Assembly (NCBI GenBank): GCA_950295325.1
Contig: OX485806.1
Coordinates: forward strand, 40,238,001 to 40,302,000
Direction of reading: 5' to 3'
From: Polytrichum commune
Lineage: Eukaryota; Streptophyta; Polytrichopsida; Polytrichales; Polytrichaceae
DNA length: 64,000 bases
Below, one piece after another: positions 21,763 to 38,010 of the stretch (the stretch's first letter is position 1; every line of letters begins with the position of its first letter). The notes below the pieces were generated by a model that was given only the letters and a program-made list of their open reading frames with translations, was not told where the DNA came from and made no database searches. Position numbers and translations under genes: made by a program.

Positions 21763-23470
21763 CTGCCACCCAAAAAGTGTACATTTTAGCTCATCGTGAT
21801 GGCAGAAACAAATTCTGTGTCAGAAAATTATGGAGACAAGAAAAGTGGGAAATATGATAAAAACGACGTAAGATGGTTGTTGAATGAAGTAGAGACTAAG
21901 ACAAAGTTCACTTTCTGATATGATATTGTGATACAATACATTCCTCAGCACACTGGATGCTTCAGGTTGGTTTTTTGATATCATGATAGATTATCCTAGC
22001 AGATGGAAGCCTCTAAATTTTTTTGGAGAGGTTTAAATTTCATTCAAGAGCTGCAATATCAAGCAAAAGATTTGGAGAACCCAGGGTAAATACCTGTACA
22101 GACACCTTATGTGATGTATCATGGGAGGACATCCTTATCCTGCCCTTACGAGAGCCTTGTTCCATTGCAAGCAAACGTAACAGCAGATACAGAGTTAGGA
22201 TATGGATGTTAGGTCAGTTAAATTGAAGGTTTCCAACATGAAGGTTTGCGATCTCGTTCCCTTTCTACTAGATCTCAAGGAACATAAAAGCTTTCATGCA
22301 TTCTTCAAATTAATATTGCACAATATTCTCTTACATGGATTTCGATGCTTGCATCAAAGTTTCTTTGATTCACGGTCCCCCGGAACACTCTTATGAAACT
22401 CATTATAATGTTATGTGAAAAGACAAAAGATCTACCTTTTTAATTACAAAACGTCAGCCGATCACTCACCGAGTAGAAAAGATGAGCTTCTGCAAGAATC
22501 TTGCCCAATTTGAAAATATGAATGCTGCAAGACCGGCCGAATCAGATGTTTACAAGCCAGGGCTGGTGGCCTTGTCCAGTTTGCACAAAGCCCGAGCATG
22601 AGTTTCTGAGCTGACAAAAAACAAAGAGAGACAGAGTCAAACAACAAGTTCTACAAGGAGTTCCCGAAAGTTAATATCCTCAATTTGCGATGTAAATGAT
22701 TAACCTCATTCACTGGAAATTCTAAATCTTTCAAGAATTCATACTGGAAATAGGGAGGAATGTGTAGTCACCACATTGCTCTCTTCTACACTTCCATAAT
22801 CGTTAAGTATGACAGAAAGCTCACAGGGGCAAAAGATAGGGTTACACATAACCTCACGTTTCAATAATTGGATTTCACCTCATGGGTTTGAAATGTTATA
22901 CTTATGTCATTCTCTTTCTCCCAAAACATGGACTACTCCCCACTCCAGAACCTCATCCTCCGAACGCCCAAAAGAAATCTTTGAGTGTTGCCTAACCCCC
23001 AATTCTTGTTAACTGAGAGACCAGGTGTCAATCCAAGTACACACTCTCCATAAATTTTTGAAGAAAGACAGTGAGAAGAGTGAGAGAATGAGTGAAGAAT
23101 CAGAAATTTGGCACAAATCCCTGCGCCTGCCATCATGTGAGAAGAAACAAACCCACGAAAAAGAAGCATATGCTAATTTATGCTCAACACAAGCGCATGA
23201 TGTGTTTGTGTTTGTGTTTGTGTTCAGTGTACCTACTTGATTCTTTTCTTAATTGAATCCGGAGCATGAGTTTCGCGGTGATTCCAAAGAGTTGAAAGTG
23301 AACCCTACTTGAACTCGCTCTTCCTCCCGCTTGAGCTCCCTTCTAGTGTTTTCTTTCCTACACTCTTCTTTCGTTTTCAATTTCTGTCTCTCTTGAGCTC
23401 CCTCTCTCTCTGTCTTTCTCAATCTATGATTCACATGATCATTGTATTTGGAAAATGATGTTAAAAGTGT
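21763..23470. other. upstream region of the FHIT-type gene
   Basis: The missing first exon and promoter of the minus-strand FHIT gene should lie here, but I could not place them. ORFs at 22023-22226, 22462-22647, 22809-23012 and 23249-23473 have no recognisable domain. A (TGTGTT)n-like stretch lies near 23203-23222. Confidence 0.4.
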
Positions 23471-24198
23471 CACTTTAAAGCACTGACCTCTAATATATTG
23501 TTAGGTTTGAAATTTTAAAAAAATGTGTGCTCTTTCAAAGTGAAAGGGAATTTCAATGCAACTACATGCTTCATTTGAATTATGTGCAAAAGTTATAAAG
23601 GTTTAGAGGTTTTTTAGCAGATGACTCAAAACCAACATGGGAGTATGATGTTCAGGCGGTGCCAAGGAAGTGGACTTTTTATTGGAATTCTAAATGATGT
23701 GCGTGAGTGACTATGAAATAAAACCCCCCATACACAAGAAGTTTAAGGAGATACAAAAAAAAATGTAAACATATTGATGGTATGCTAGATAATGAACTCA
23801 ATTTTTTATACTAAGGTTTTCAACTCTATGTGATAAAATTCCTCCACTACATACACAAAATAAATAGCTCATGAAACAAATAGGCCTTTATTACATATAC
23901 AATCCACTTTCACTTTCCAAAAAGGAATTTATAAAAGATTGTTTTCCTCTATAGTATGCAACTGATACAAATATGACCCTAGAACATATGTCATTGAAAC
24001 TAGCGCAATAATAGCATTCAAATACTTTACTATCATATATTCAATTAAGTTGTAGGTCCACTTTGATTCATTTGACATTCGATACCAACATAACCCGATC
24101 TCCATATGCAAAGGGTGGGCCATTAGGTCAAGTGATGCTTCATATTCTACCCATCTATCACCAAATATTTAGCACATTATATAAACCCTTCCAATATA

Positions 24199-24260
24199 CT
24201 CCCTCCGTCTCAAAATTATTGTCCTACTCCCCGGAGTTTAATATCCCAAAATGCACAAAA
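24199..24260 (+). mobile_element. Stowaway-type MITE terminal fragment
   Basis: CTCCCTCCGTCTCAAAATTA directly after a TA dinucleotide is the hallmark end of Stowaway (Tc1/mariner) MITEs of plants. The matching opposite terminus was not found within the next 1.5 kb, so this is a truncated copy. Confidence 0.65.
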
Positions 24261-24540
24261 TGTTTGTCCGACATGCAATTTTGCCTAAAAGTAAAACTTC
24301 TTTCTTCAAATCTAACCCAAAGGTTGATATGAATGTTTTTTTTTTATATCAACCACATAGCCATATGTATGTGCAATAGCTTAAAGTGTTGCTTTAAGCA
24401 CCCTCTACCTTAGATGGTGCTACAAATGTCACTTTAAGCATTGAGCATTGATAGCAATAGATGTGAAAAGTCTTAAATGTTTATCTTTAGTAAATGAAAG
24501 GGACTTCCAATGCAACAATTGAATTTTGCTTACCACAATT

Positions 24541-24892
24541 CACTACAAGGATCACGAGTCATTAGCATTGGTTTTTGCCCATTTGAGGTAGATTTGAAGG
24601 TATCCAAATCTATTACACCAATAGATTTGGATACTATAGTACTTTTACCACTCTGTCTATTTATAGAAAAATACTTATTACTGTTTCTATTTTTATTCGG
24701 AAATCCCGGATTTAAAGGGAAAATCTACATTTTCCATATTATTTTTTATATTTTTAAAGTACAATTTGCAAAAAATATGACTTTCCCCAACAAAGAGTTT
24801 AATTAGAGCCAATGAGGAAAAGGTACCATGGTACATAAAATCTACATCAAGTGACTGAAAACTAGTACTTACAACCCATGTTCCTTGTAGTG
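24541..24892. mobile_element. CACTA-type MITE, expanded copy
   Basis: It starts CACTACAAGGATCAC and ends CCTTGTAGTG, flanked by ATT and CTT (a 3-bp duplication with one change). The inner palindrome (TATCCAAATCTATTA around 24600, AATAGATTTGGATA near 24623) is shared with the 151-bp copy at 35961. This copy has about 200 bp more in its right half. Both copies sit next to the same host repeat (AGTAAATGAAAGGGACTTCC near 24490; its reverse complement near 36170; a third diverged copy near 23540). Confidence 0.75.
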
Positions 24893-26550
24893 CTTGTAAG
24901 GGTTCAAAGTTTAATTGCACTTTTATTGATGTATTACCCAAAACTAAATAGGAACTTGTTAAGGTGATGGACGTTTTCATAACCAGAATGTTTTTTTTTT
25001 AATATTCGTAATTTTATGAAAGATTTGAGGATGTTGGTTTTCGGTCTAATTACATGGTGAGGCCTGTAATAGGTAGAGAAGGAGCTCATCTTGTAGTCAA
25101 GGGATGACAAGGGGCCAAAATGACACCATGCCTTTCTTAGTAGTCCTCATGACACATTTGAATGATATGCTTTGACACTAATTTTTGAATTACGTAGAGA
25201 TGTAAGTCAACCCCTACTTTATCGAAAGCAATTGATAGTAGTAATGTAGTGTTTAAAAGGACATGATCAAATAATTAAAAGGAAACACCTCCTTGCTCAA
25301 TAAAGCATATGCAAACTTCTCATTGAGAAGGGTTGTCACAATAGACACAACATGGCATATTTTATGTCACACATCACGTGATTTGTAACATGATGGATCA
25401 TTGGTCGACGTGATTTGCGACATGCCATTGAACCTTACCAAAAGTTTTTTGTAAATAGATAAGGTAAGTGTGCCTAAAGTGGACACTTCCAGCATTCCAG
25501 CACATGTAGAAGTTTGGCTATTCAAGAAAACTTACGTGAACGCATTAGCAAATCCAAATGAGGAACGTGAGAGTTGGTTTTGCAAATTCTGATATGACAA
25601 CAAATATTTTATGAATTCTTGTAGTGGTGCTCATAGATTTGTTTTTAAAATGGTTGTTTTTCATATATGTACATTTCAGACTTGAATATGTACTTATATG
25701 CTAGAAACCATTTAAGATCACAATCCACTTTAACACTACACACCTTAGTTGTAAATCGCACTATGCTAAATTATCGAACGCAAGTGATAATAATAAAATG
25801 GTTGGATTTGGACATAACATAACCACACAAAAAACAAACCCTTGCCCAATAAAGCATATGTCAATGAAATTCTCTATATATATAAGGGTTGTCACGACAG
25901 CCAAGACATGGAATAAGATAGAAAAACCGAAAAATGGTGAATGACCACAATTGGTGCACTAGACTAGGGGTAGAATGATTCTTGTGTGGACCCCAAATGG
26001 CTAATTGTAAAAGTGGTGGCCCGAAGAGGATGCAGTGATAGGTGGGATGCATTGATTGGCCAGATAAGTGTTGTTTCACACCACTTGCAGTCACTTTTGG
26101 GTACCATTAGTTAACCATTTTGAGTGCATTCGTATGGAGAGTAGGATATTTTGATGTTCATATTAGGGAGACTCTAGTTTACAAATAGGGAATTTGACTT
26201 ACTTGCCTCTTTGAAAAATGTAACTAATTCTTAACAAGAAATAAAAGTATGAAACAACTGGCATTCCTCATCATTTCCTCTATTCCATCTCCGAAAATAT
26301 CACACAATTTTCAAGCCACTCTTTCTAGTCAAATCAACTTATTTTCACCATTTTCCATACATCTGCCTTAGTATATGTCATGCATCATGTCACTTGTGAC
26401 ATGACACAACACACCATCAGCTGATGTGATGTGCAACGGGCGTCAAACGCTACTTGAAAGTTTAGTTTTTTTTAGTTTTTTTTTTCCCAATGTCCCAAAT
26501 TTTGTGCTTAGAACTTGCACCGCCAAGGTGTGTCAAGACTACACTAAATT
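24893..26550. other. intergenic with diverged repeats
   Basis: No gene is seen. The blocks at about 25285-25350 and 25838-25910 share AATAAAGCATATG and GGGTTGTCAC, so they are a local direct duplication. A CATCACGTGATTTGTAAC block near 25372 resembles one near 26390 (GCATCATGTCACTTGTGAC). Confidence 0.45.
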
Positions 26551-27305
26551 TTTCCTTTAGTGCCACCAATTCTATTTGTCTTCGTCAATACTAATTGTAA
26601 ACTGCCTGTGTAGTGTCACCAACACTAAATGTAAACCTCACATTATCTGTCAATCTTTGTAAGAAAATTTTGGGCAAGAAAGATATACAACGTTGCAATT
26701 ATCGTCACTTACTAAGTGATTTTCATCCAAATTTCAATCACCCATGACGAATATTTCATGACAGATTTGTTAGGATGCAAAATATGCCAAACTCTGTTTC
26801 AAATAATGGGCATGGATTTTCCATCCAAATTTTAATCATCCATGACAACACTTGTAAACTTACAAATAAAGAGTGTCATTAGGAAAGTTAACACAGTGAC
26901 ATAAAATACCATATGACACTACACTAAATATTGTATTTAGTGTCACCAATTCTATTTGTCTTGCTCAAATACTAATTGCAAACCGCCCGTGTAGTGTCAC
27001 CAACACTAAATGTGAGCCTAACGTGATTTGTCATTCCTTATAAAGAATTTGGGGCATTAAAGATTCACAATGTTGCAATTCACTGCCACTTACGGAGCAA
27101 TTTTTCATCCAAATGTCAATCATCCATGACAATATTAGGATGCACAGTACACGAAGATTTTGTTTTATTAATCGGCACGGAATTTATCCAAATCACCCAT
27201 GACAGTAATTGTATACTTATTTATAAGAAAGCGTCATTAGAGAAGTTACCACAGTGACCTAAAATACCATGTGACACTCAATACAATATTTAGTGTGCCA
27301 GTAGC
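26551..27305. repeat. 380-bp tandem duplication downstream of the peroxidase gene
   Basis: CACCAATTCTATTTGTCTT occurs at 26564 and again at 26944, with the following 340 bp alignable throughout (GTGTAGTGTCACCAACACTA, ATGTTGCAATT/ACGTTGCAATT, TCATCCAAAT, CCATGACA). There are two units, the second ending about 15 bp before the peroxidase stop codon region. Motifs such as AGTGTCACCAACACT are self-complementary at unit edges, so this may be a decayed TIR element duplicated in tandem. Confidence 0.75.
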
Positions 27306-27319
27306 TAGCAAGTGTCCGA

Positions 27320-30968
<3,649 letters not shown>

Positions 30969-30989
30969 AAATTCCCAAGTCACTATCTC

Positions 30990-32270
30990 AGTGCAAAATT
31001 TATCGTAAGTCTATCTATCAGGTGCAGAAATTGATTGAAATTGTGGCAGGCAAACACACATTGAGCAGCTTGAATAACTTAGAGACGACTTCCTACTGAA
31101 GTTTCTTGCACATCAATGGATGTTGTATCAACTGAAGCTCCAGGAGCCTTTAAAATGGGAATTTGCATCATGGTTGGCGGCCATCCCAGTAGTACTCTGT
31201 AAATCACCTGGGGCTTGTGTTTGCCATTTGGTACCTTGACAAACCGTCAAGTACAAATTTTGTAGTCAACCTTAAAATATGGTGACAAGTCCACTGACTT
31301 AGTACTCGACCAACCCAAGGCCAACTAACTGTGTCCTCAACTATAACAATTTAATGCAATCGGATCATTTAGCAAACAAATTTGAATTAGTTGTGAGTTT
31401 TTTTTTTGTTTTTTTTTTTTTTATTGAGATGCATTTTAATAGCTTCAGCTTCATCCTTAAACGCTCAAACAACCCAAAATGGGTTGCCATCCAATATTCT
31501 ACTAGGGTTTGTGATTCACTAGGTGGCAATCTGCATGGATGGAAAGGTATCTACTAGTGGAGGGTGGTGCCCACTACCATATGGACCAAAATAACATCAA
31601 AAAACCTCATACTCTCAGCATGTAGGATTTTTGTTAGGTTGGCATTGCTTGTTTTGGGAAGCGGTTTTATGTGTTGTTCAAACGTAGGAGCCAAATTTAG
31701 TAGCCAATATCTTTCACATATAATTCCCAATTTGGGTGGGAATTTTTTTTCTTAGGACAAGGTGATAGGTGTGCACAACTTGACCACTTGGATTTGGATT
31801 AAACTAAGTGCACATGTTCTTGCTCTATGAGAAAGGGGAAATCTCACAATATGACATCACGTGGCCCCTCCAACATTGAGGGTGATGACCTTCATCCAAA
31901 CCAAATTTCTGAGAGTAGCTCATTTGTCATCCACATACCATATTATAACAAAGTTGACAACTTATTGAAATTTGTGGCATGACCGAAATGATCATGAAAC
32001 AAACAAAAAAATCAAAGTGTTCTCTAGTTGTCCCCATGATGAAGACCATGTTCATATGTTAACCTGACCTAGAAAATGTGGTCCGGTTGACTTCAAATTT
32101 CTCCGTATGAATATATAGTAGTCTAGTGCACATCTATACATTTGGATTTGAAGAACATTGAGTCTATTTTGCTACATAATAGAAAATTTTAGTGTCCAAG
32201 AGGTGCACCTTTCATAACACATATGAGTATACGTGAGTGTAAAATAGGGGTGTTAATTTGAATTTTTTCA
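30990..32270. other. upstream flank of peroxidase, no gene seen
   Basis: The promoter of the minus-strand peroxidase should lie here. I see no clear TATA box. A long T tract lies near 31400-31421. Short ORFs (31354, 31564, 32189) have no domains. Confidence 0.4.
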
Positions 32271-33022
32271 TATGACGTATCCGGGTAGGTCATTTTGTGC
32301 ATTTTCAAAACAACATGTGATCTAATATAGGGAGGATTAGATTTATTTGACATGACATTTATAAAAGACTTCCACATAATTTAGGACATGTGAAACTTGT
32401 ATAATCCCATTACAAGTAAAGTAGATACACTTTAAATGTGGACCATTCCAAAAAAAATTAATAACATAGGGTTTCAAGATAAAGGCCTTAGGATTTATGT
32501 CGAGTAGGCTTCGTTTTGCATGCATTCTTCATGATATTGGATGAAAATTGCAACATCATATGTCCAAAAGGGATGGAAATTCCTAGTGTCCATTGCTAAT
32601 TGTCTTCCTCATCCTACACTCCTAATTGCCAACATGTTCTAGGATTTCTATTCCACTTTGTTGAGACTGGTGTTTTTTGGTTTTATCAGGGTTTACGAAA
32701 CAAGGGAATCATAAAGCAATATATAGGTTGACACCGCATTGTCGCTTGGGGCTAGATTGACATGGAGTGGGTATTGTCTTTATGAACACTCGTTTGGTGT
32801 TGTAATGTTTCTACCCTAAGCCTAATTTGGTAATGCATGATGGTAATGTAATATCATACCCTAAAACTGTAGACTTGTAAGCCTTTTAAGTAGTTTTTAA
32901 ATTGTGCCTAACTTGCTTGTTGCATTTTCCATTCATGTTATACTTTTGGAATGCTTTGCTTCATGTTGTTATAGTTGTATGTTGTGTCTTTCTGAAGTGT
33001 TGCACTTGTATGGTTTTGCTTA

Positions 33023-34650
33023 TGTGAGCCCAAAATGGTGCCCACATGTGGTGATTAACTCTTCGAAACCGATTTTAGTTTGACTTTGATGTGTTATGAT
33101 TATTCACAAAACATAAAAAGAGTGAAGTGTGGTTTGGATTTAAGTTTAGGCTTTAGAATGTGTTGGGTGGTTATTTCAAGGGTTAAGTTCAATAGGATAA
33201 TGCCTTGATTATGTGAGTAGGGGGTAAGGTGAAGCAAGGTGAGCTCCGCGGGTTAAATGCCCACTTTTGGATCCACCTTGTTAGTTTAGGAAGAAGGAAG
33301 CTTGGTGGATGGGGATTAGTCCCTACTTTAGAGGTGAAGGTTAAGGGATTGTGATTGGAGGTGCTAATCCTCTCACCCTATCCTCACCTCTCTCTCCCTC
33401 TCTCCCTCTCTCCCTCTTTGCTACTTAAGGTGTTTTCTCTCTCATTTACAACTCTCTCCATCAAGCGCTCTCAAGGGAGCAAGCTCTTAAGAGCTTGAGC
33501 CACGTGTGTGGGTTATTAGTTTTTAGTGAGGTTAATTAGTTAAGCTCTCTCTCTCAATGCCTCCCAAGTGAGTGAGCTCTTAGAGTTTAAGATTGCACGT
33601 GTTGATTAGTTAGTAGTTAGTGAAATTAGTGTGTTAGATTAGTTCATTAGGAGCAAAGAAAAGGAAAGAGTAAGAAAAACTTAGAAAACATTTGTTAGTG
33701 AATGAAGGGGTTTGTATTAAGGAGCAACTAGTAGGTGGGTTACCCATTCGGGTATTGGAGGCCGTGGCCAGATTGCAGCTGGGCTGCTGGTTACTTAGAC
33801 AGCCCGAGGCCGTGGCCAACTGCAGCTGGGCTGCTGGTTTACTTAGGCAGCCCAAGGCCGTGGCCAACTGCAGCTGGGCTGCTGGTTACTGAGACAGCCT
33901 AAGGCCGTGGCCAACTGCAGCTGGGCTGCTGGTTACTTAGGCAGCTGGAGGCCGTGGCCAACTGCAGTTGGGCTGCTGGTTTACTTAGGCAGCTAGAGGC
34001 CGTGGCCAACTGCAGCTGGGCTGCTGGTTTACTTAGGCAGCCCGAGGCCATGGCTAACTGCAGCTGGGCTGCTGGTTTACTTAGGCAGACCGAGGCCGTG
34101 GCCAGATTGCAGCTGCGAGGCTTAGCAACAAACCACCAATATGATATCTAGGGGTTAGCAAGGCTACGCCCAATTAGTGGGTGTTAGCACATAAAAAACT
34201 AGATTACATTAGACCATTTTAGGGGTGGCTAAGTAGTTAGACCCATTAGGCTAGTTTGTGCTACGTGTGGGTTTGTATGAGTGTGTTTAGCCGTTGAGTA
34301 AAGTGTTTTTCAACACTTGAACCTCCCGGTCAAAATAACTCACTTGCATTATTAATGGAGAATGTGGAAGACTCTTGCAATGACAAGAAAAAAGAAGTGA
34401 AGGTTAAACGAGCGAGAGGAATGTCCTTAAGGGCATGTGTGGCTAAAGCCGCTGGGTGGACTCTTGAGAAGGCCAACTCTAGTACAAGCCAAGAGGCTAA
34501 CATTAATAAAGCACAATGAGTGGAAACAATATGTGTTCTTTTGGACATAAAAATTACTTTGCACATGGTTCAAGGTTGTAAGAGATACATGTGATTCTCA
34601 AAGCCATCACCCGGACTAGGACGCTTAAGGGTGGTGGATTTGGCCTCACA
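33023..34650 (+). mobile_element. solo LTR L2
   Basis: It starts TGTGAGCCCAAAATGGTGCC and ends GGATTTGGCCTCACA. Flanks GCTTA and GCGAT both derive from GCAAT at the same point in the intact hAT copy, so this is an old 5-bp duplication. It has the family ACATAAAAAGAGTGAAG tract, a CTCTCCCTCTCTCCCTC stretch and an eight-unit minisatellite. Confidence 0.85.
33756..34110 (+). repeat. 48-bp minisatellite in LTR L2, 8 units
   Basis: GGCCGTGGCCA-type unit starts fall at about 33761, 33809, 33857, 33903, 33951, 33999, 34046 and 34094, a period of 46-48 bp. The unit reads CAACTGCAGCTGGGCTGCTG then GTTTACTTAGGCAGCCC. Because 48 is a multiple of three, it opens a spurious 16-residue repeat ORF (NCSWAAGLLRQP..). 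Confidence 0.9.
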
Positions 34651-34948
34651 GCGATGGTATGAATAATCATGCCTTTTTGTTGCCATGTTTTTTTGCACCA
34701 CTTTTTCAATCTGTATACTTTTGAATTGTTATTATCTTAATTATAAGGAATATAGAATACCAAAATATACAATAACCTTGGCAATATAACTAATGGTAGG
34801 GTGGAATAAAATAGGTCATTATAGAGAATTAAGTAATCATAGGGAGCTTCTAAATCATGCCATGGAGGTAAGTAACCCTCACACAAATAGCCCTTAACTA
34901 CACATGGTGCACAAAACTCCTCTAGAGTGACCTACTCAATACTACGTA

Positions 34949-35960
34949 TACATATGCTACACAAATATAAATCTCAGTTATGTACATGAATGGAGGACCT
35001 TTATAGAATATATAGCATTTGTACTTGTGGTAGGGTCACTAGATTTTATGGGATAAGTGTATAATATTGGATGAAACTAGGATTACTAATTTTCTCATTT
35101 CCTTATCTCATCCATGTATGTATGGAGGAGATAATATTAGGGTTTTGAAAGGGGTAGTTGAGTAGAAAACAAGGCCACTTCTTGCTTAGGGTTGCAAGAG
35201 AACAACCGGTGCTTCTTTGTGGGGCTTCTTTCTGGTTGATGCCTTCATTAGATCATGGGCAACATCGAAATTGCAAAGGTGTTGATTCCCAAGTAGGTTT
35301 TCTCTCAATCATTTCCACATCATTAGTAAACCTCCAATGTGTGCAACTATTTGGATCAAGCATTTAGGGATCGCAATTGTTGCAAGTTCTAGGATCAACC
35401 ATGGAGATTGGTTTATTGTGCTATAAAAAAGGAAGCAAAAATAAGTGGACTTTTAATTAGATGGATCAATTGATGGTATATTTAAAAACAATAATTGCAT
35501 TAGCTTCTATAACATTTATTGTAGACTTAGATGCTTATGGGTCACATTTGAGGGATGAAAAGTTCTTTAATGACTTCATTATTGAATGCTAGGGTTTTAC
35601 ATTATAGATATGATAGGGGTTCGTTATTATACAAAAGTATATTTGTATACTTATATTAATGACTATATATGATTGTGATTTTTTTTGGTATTCATTTGGC
35701 CCTTGGATTTTTATCATTGAAATTGTATGTATATTGCACCCTCCAGACTAAAACCAACATGCCACCCAAAACCAACACCTTCAAATCTTTAACAATTTTG
35801 ACAAATATTAACTAATGCATATTGATTATGAAAATGTCCACCACCTTAACAAGCTCCCATTCAGTTTTGGGTCATCTACCAATAAGGATTAGGATAGTGG
35901 CTCATACTAGGGGATAGCGAGTGTTTATTGACACAAGACTCTACTTTGAACCCTTATGAC
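34949..35960. other. intergenic, no gene recognised
   Basis: AT-rich sequence with one short ORF (35158-35367) lacking a domain. Nothing else is recognised. Confidence 0.4.
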
Positions 35961-36111
35961 CACTATAAGGTTCACAGGTCGGTAGCATGGGTTTTCGGTC
36001 ACTCGATGTAGATTTTAGATATTCAAATATATTGGCATAATAGATTTGAATATCTAAAATTTACCTCAAGTGACGGAAAACTAGTTCTAATGTCCTGTGA
36101 TCCTTGTAGTG
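35961..36111. mobile_element. CACTA-type MITE, 151 bp
   Basis: It starts CACTATAAGGTTCACAGG and ends CCTGTGATCCTTGTAGTG, flanked by GAC and AAC (a 3-bp duplication with one change). The centre is nearly one long hairpin (TTTTAGATATTCAAAT against ATTTGAATATCTAAAA). It is related to the longer element at 24541. Confidence 0.8.
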
Positions 36112-36341
36112 AACTGTTGCATACGAAATTCAAATAGAACGTACTTTAGTGCGTTAGAAATCCCTTTCATTTAGTAAGACTTTCTACATCTAAAGTTATC
36201 CATTCTCAGTGATTAAAGTGAATTTTTTAGCACCACTTATCTTGTACACAGAATTATCACATGATGGTAGAGAGAGAGAGAGATTTACAGTTTAGTTGTG
36301 TGTGATGTATTGTCATTAAGTGTTATAAGATGGTTATTCTG

Positions 36342-36587
36342 GGCCGGGGATTCGTGGCACTCAAGTAAAATCATCCGTGCGGATGAAAAAAACACAAGAA
36401 TCATCTAAATGGCTATTTTTGGACAAATTGATTCCGGAAATAGAGTCAAAGGCCCCGAATTAGTGTAGTGACGTCACATTCGAATGAATCGGCCCTCAAC
36501 CCCATAGGGGGGTTTTTTTTATTGGAGCCACTTCATCCACGATATCTTGGATGGATGATTTTACTTGAGTGCCACGAATCCCCAGCC
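36342..36587. mobile_element. Mutator-like MITE with 9-bp duplication
   Basis: The 246-bp element has 36-bp near-perfect inverted ends (GGCCGGGGATTCGTGGCACT.. and ..AGTGCCACGAATCCCCAGCC) and an exact 9-bp flanking duplication GTTATTCTG (36333-36341, 36588-36596). A 9-bp duplication with long TIRs is typical of MULEs. No coding capacity. A related single terminus lies at about 51668-51692. Confidence 0.9.
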
Positions 36588-36929
36588 GTTATTCTGTTCG
36601 TGTACATGTATCCTGTAATCACAATGGTGACTGCAATGTATGTAAGTTAGCTCAGCCATGTAAGTGAGTTTCAAAAATTTCTCCTTGAAGTAATAAATTA
36701 TAGTTTTCTCATTCATTGCGAAGTTGTTTGAAACACAATCTTGCACACACGTGCATATATAGATATACATGAGAAACAATCGAGACATGAGACTACTTAA
36801 GGACATGCTTTTCAAATTTAGAACAAAGAAAACACAAATATATATTCAGTGTGACTTAATAAAGCGATTCGGACGGGCAACACTAACCAATTTGGCACAA
36901 ATACATGTCATCACAATAAGAAATTGGAC

Positions 36930-38010
36930 CAAATATTAAACCATTTGTATTTATTTTGAGATTTTTCAAAGTCTCCGATTAACGAATATAATGATAATTG
37001 TTGCATATCTTTGGACATGAAGCCTTCTCTTATCTTTCAAAATTCAATTGAAGACGTGCGCCCATGTGGAATAATTCTAATGTTACTATCCGGATTACAT
37101 AAGAATTACTCCATCTGCATGGGGACTTATACATAGGCTACTCAAGAATGTTATGCATGCACGACCCAACATAATCCCAAGATGAATAAGATAAGGCCCA
37201 AAGCGTTATATCAGTTTGGGCCCTTTGATGGACCACAAGGAATTGTAGTATATTACTAGATTGTTGGTATAGATGATATGTTAAATTATAGTATGCAAGT
37301 ATCTCCACCTTAGATGAGCATCTAGGTTAACTCCTCCAAACGTCTTAGGTATTGAAACTCATATGCATGTTTTCTTAGAATATATATAGTCTTAAACATG
37401 CTTACGATGTGAAAGCAACTCCAGAACAAATGCTTCTTAGAACTGACATATCAATAATAATAGTGTTTTAAAGCACTAGCTCGATTCATGTGCATTTAGC
37501 CCTCAATATGGCCCGACTTTATGAATTTTATAAGGCTCAACCTTGTCATATGTAAAGTGATGAGGCCCAATTGTTTCAAGCCAACCTGAAGCTTTGATGT
37601 CAAAATTGTGCCACCCAAGATAACACATGGAATGAGTAAGTGTTTGGACCCAACCCTAGTATAAACCTCATTGACCGGATTTGATGAAACAATGTTGTCT
37701 TATTGGACCAAGTTTGTAGAGTTTAAGCCGACCCTCAATCTTGCCCCAAGTATAAAATGGGCCTTAATATGTATATATTTCTTTGTTTGCTTGATGATAC
37801 TGTTATGTAAGTGTAATTAGATGATGAATACAATCAAGCCATGGGTATAACAACAAACTCCAAGCTTTGGACAACTTATCCTAAACCAAAGCTTGCAAGA
37901 CCTTCAACAACCAATGCACATAGACGTCATACTCCTGTATCTGCAATTTTTTTATAACAACAAAACGCAGCCATTGGCAAAAAAATCAATGGGAATCTCT
38001 GATTGGGCAC
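36930..38010 (+). repeat. repeat R, copy 2 (internally deleted)
   Basis: Colinear with 52.2-54.06 kb but missing about 590 bp: after a TCTCCGATTAACGAATATAA block it jumps to TTGTTGCATATCTTTGGACA, where copy 3 keeps the intervening sequence. It then follows copy 3 to CAAGCCATGGGTATAACAAC and, like copy 1, runs on into GGGCACTCGATTC. Confidence 0.7.

Larger units (their letters stand above)
32280..34940 (+). mobile_element. hAT-like element interrupted by a solo LTR
   Basis: The left end TCCGGGTAGGTCATT and the following 180 bp (TAATATAGGGAGGATTAGA, CCCATTACAAGTAAAGTAGA) match 11799-12000. The right end (TGGTGCACAAAACTCC, GAGTGACCTACTCAAT) matches 13230-13298. Flanks ATGACGTA (32272-32279) and ACTACGTA (34941-34948) form a decayed 8-bp duplication. 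LTR L2 (33023-34650) interrupts it at a site equal to 13010 of the intact copy. The interior (32560-33000) is unrelated to the ORF-bearing interior of the 11799 element, and no long ORF is present. Confidence 0.75.

Noticed and set aside
33390-33420. CRISPR-like or other regulatory array from CTCTCCC repeats
   Set aside because: Simple pyrimidine microsatellite inside LTR L2, mirrored as GA-rich sequence in L3.
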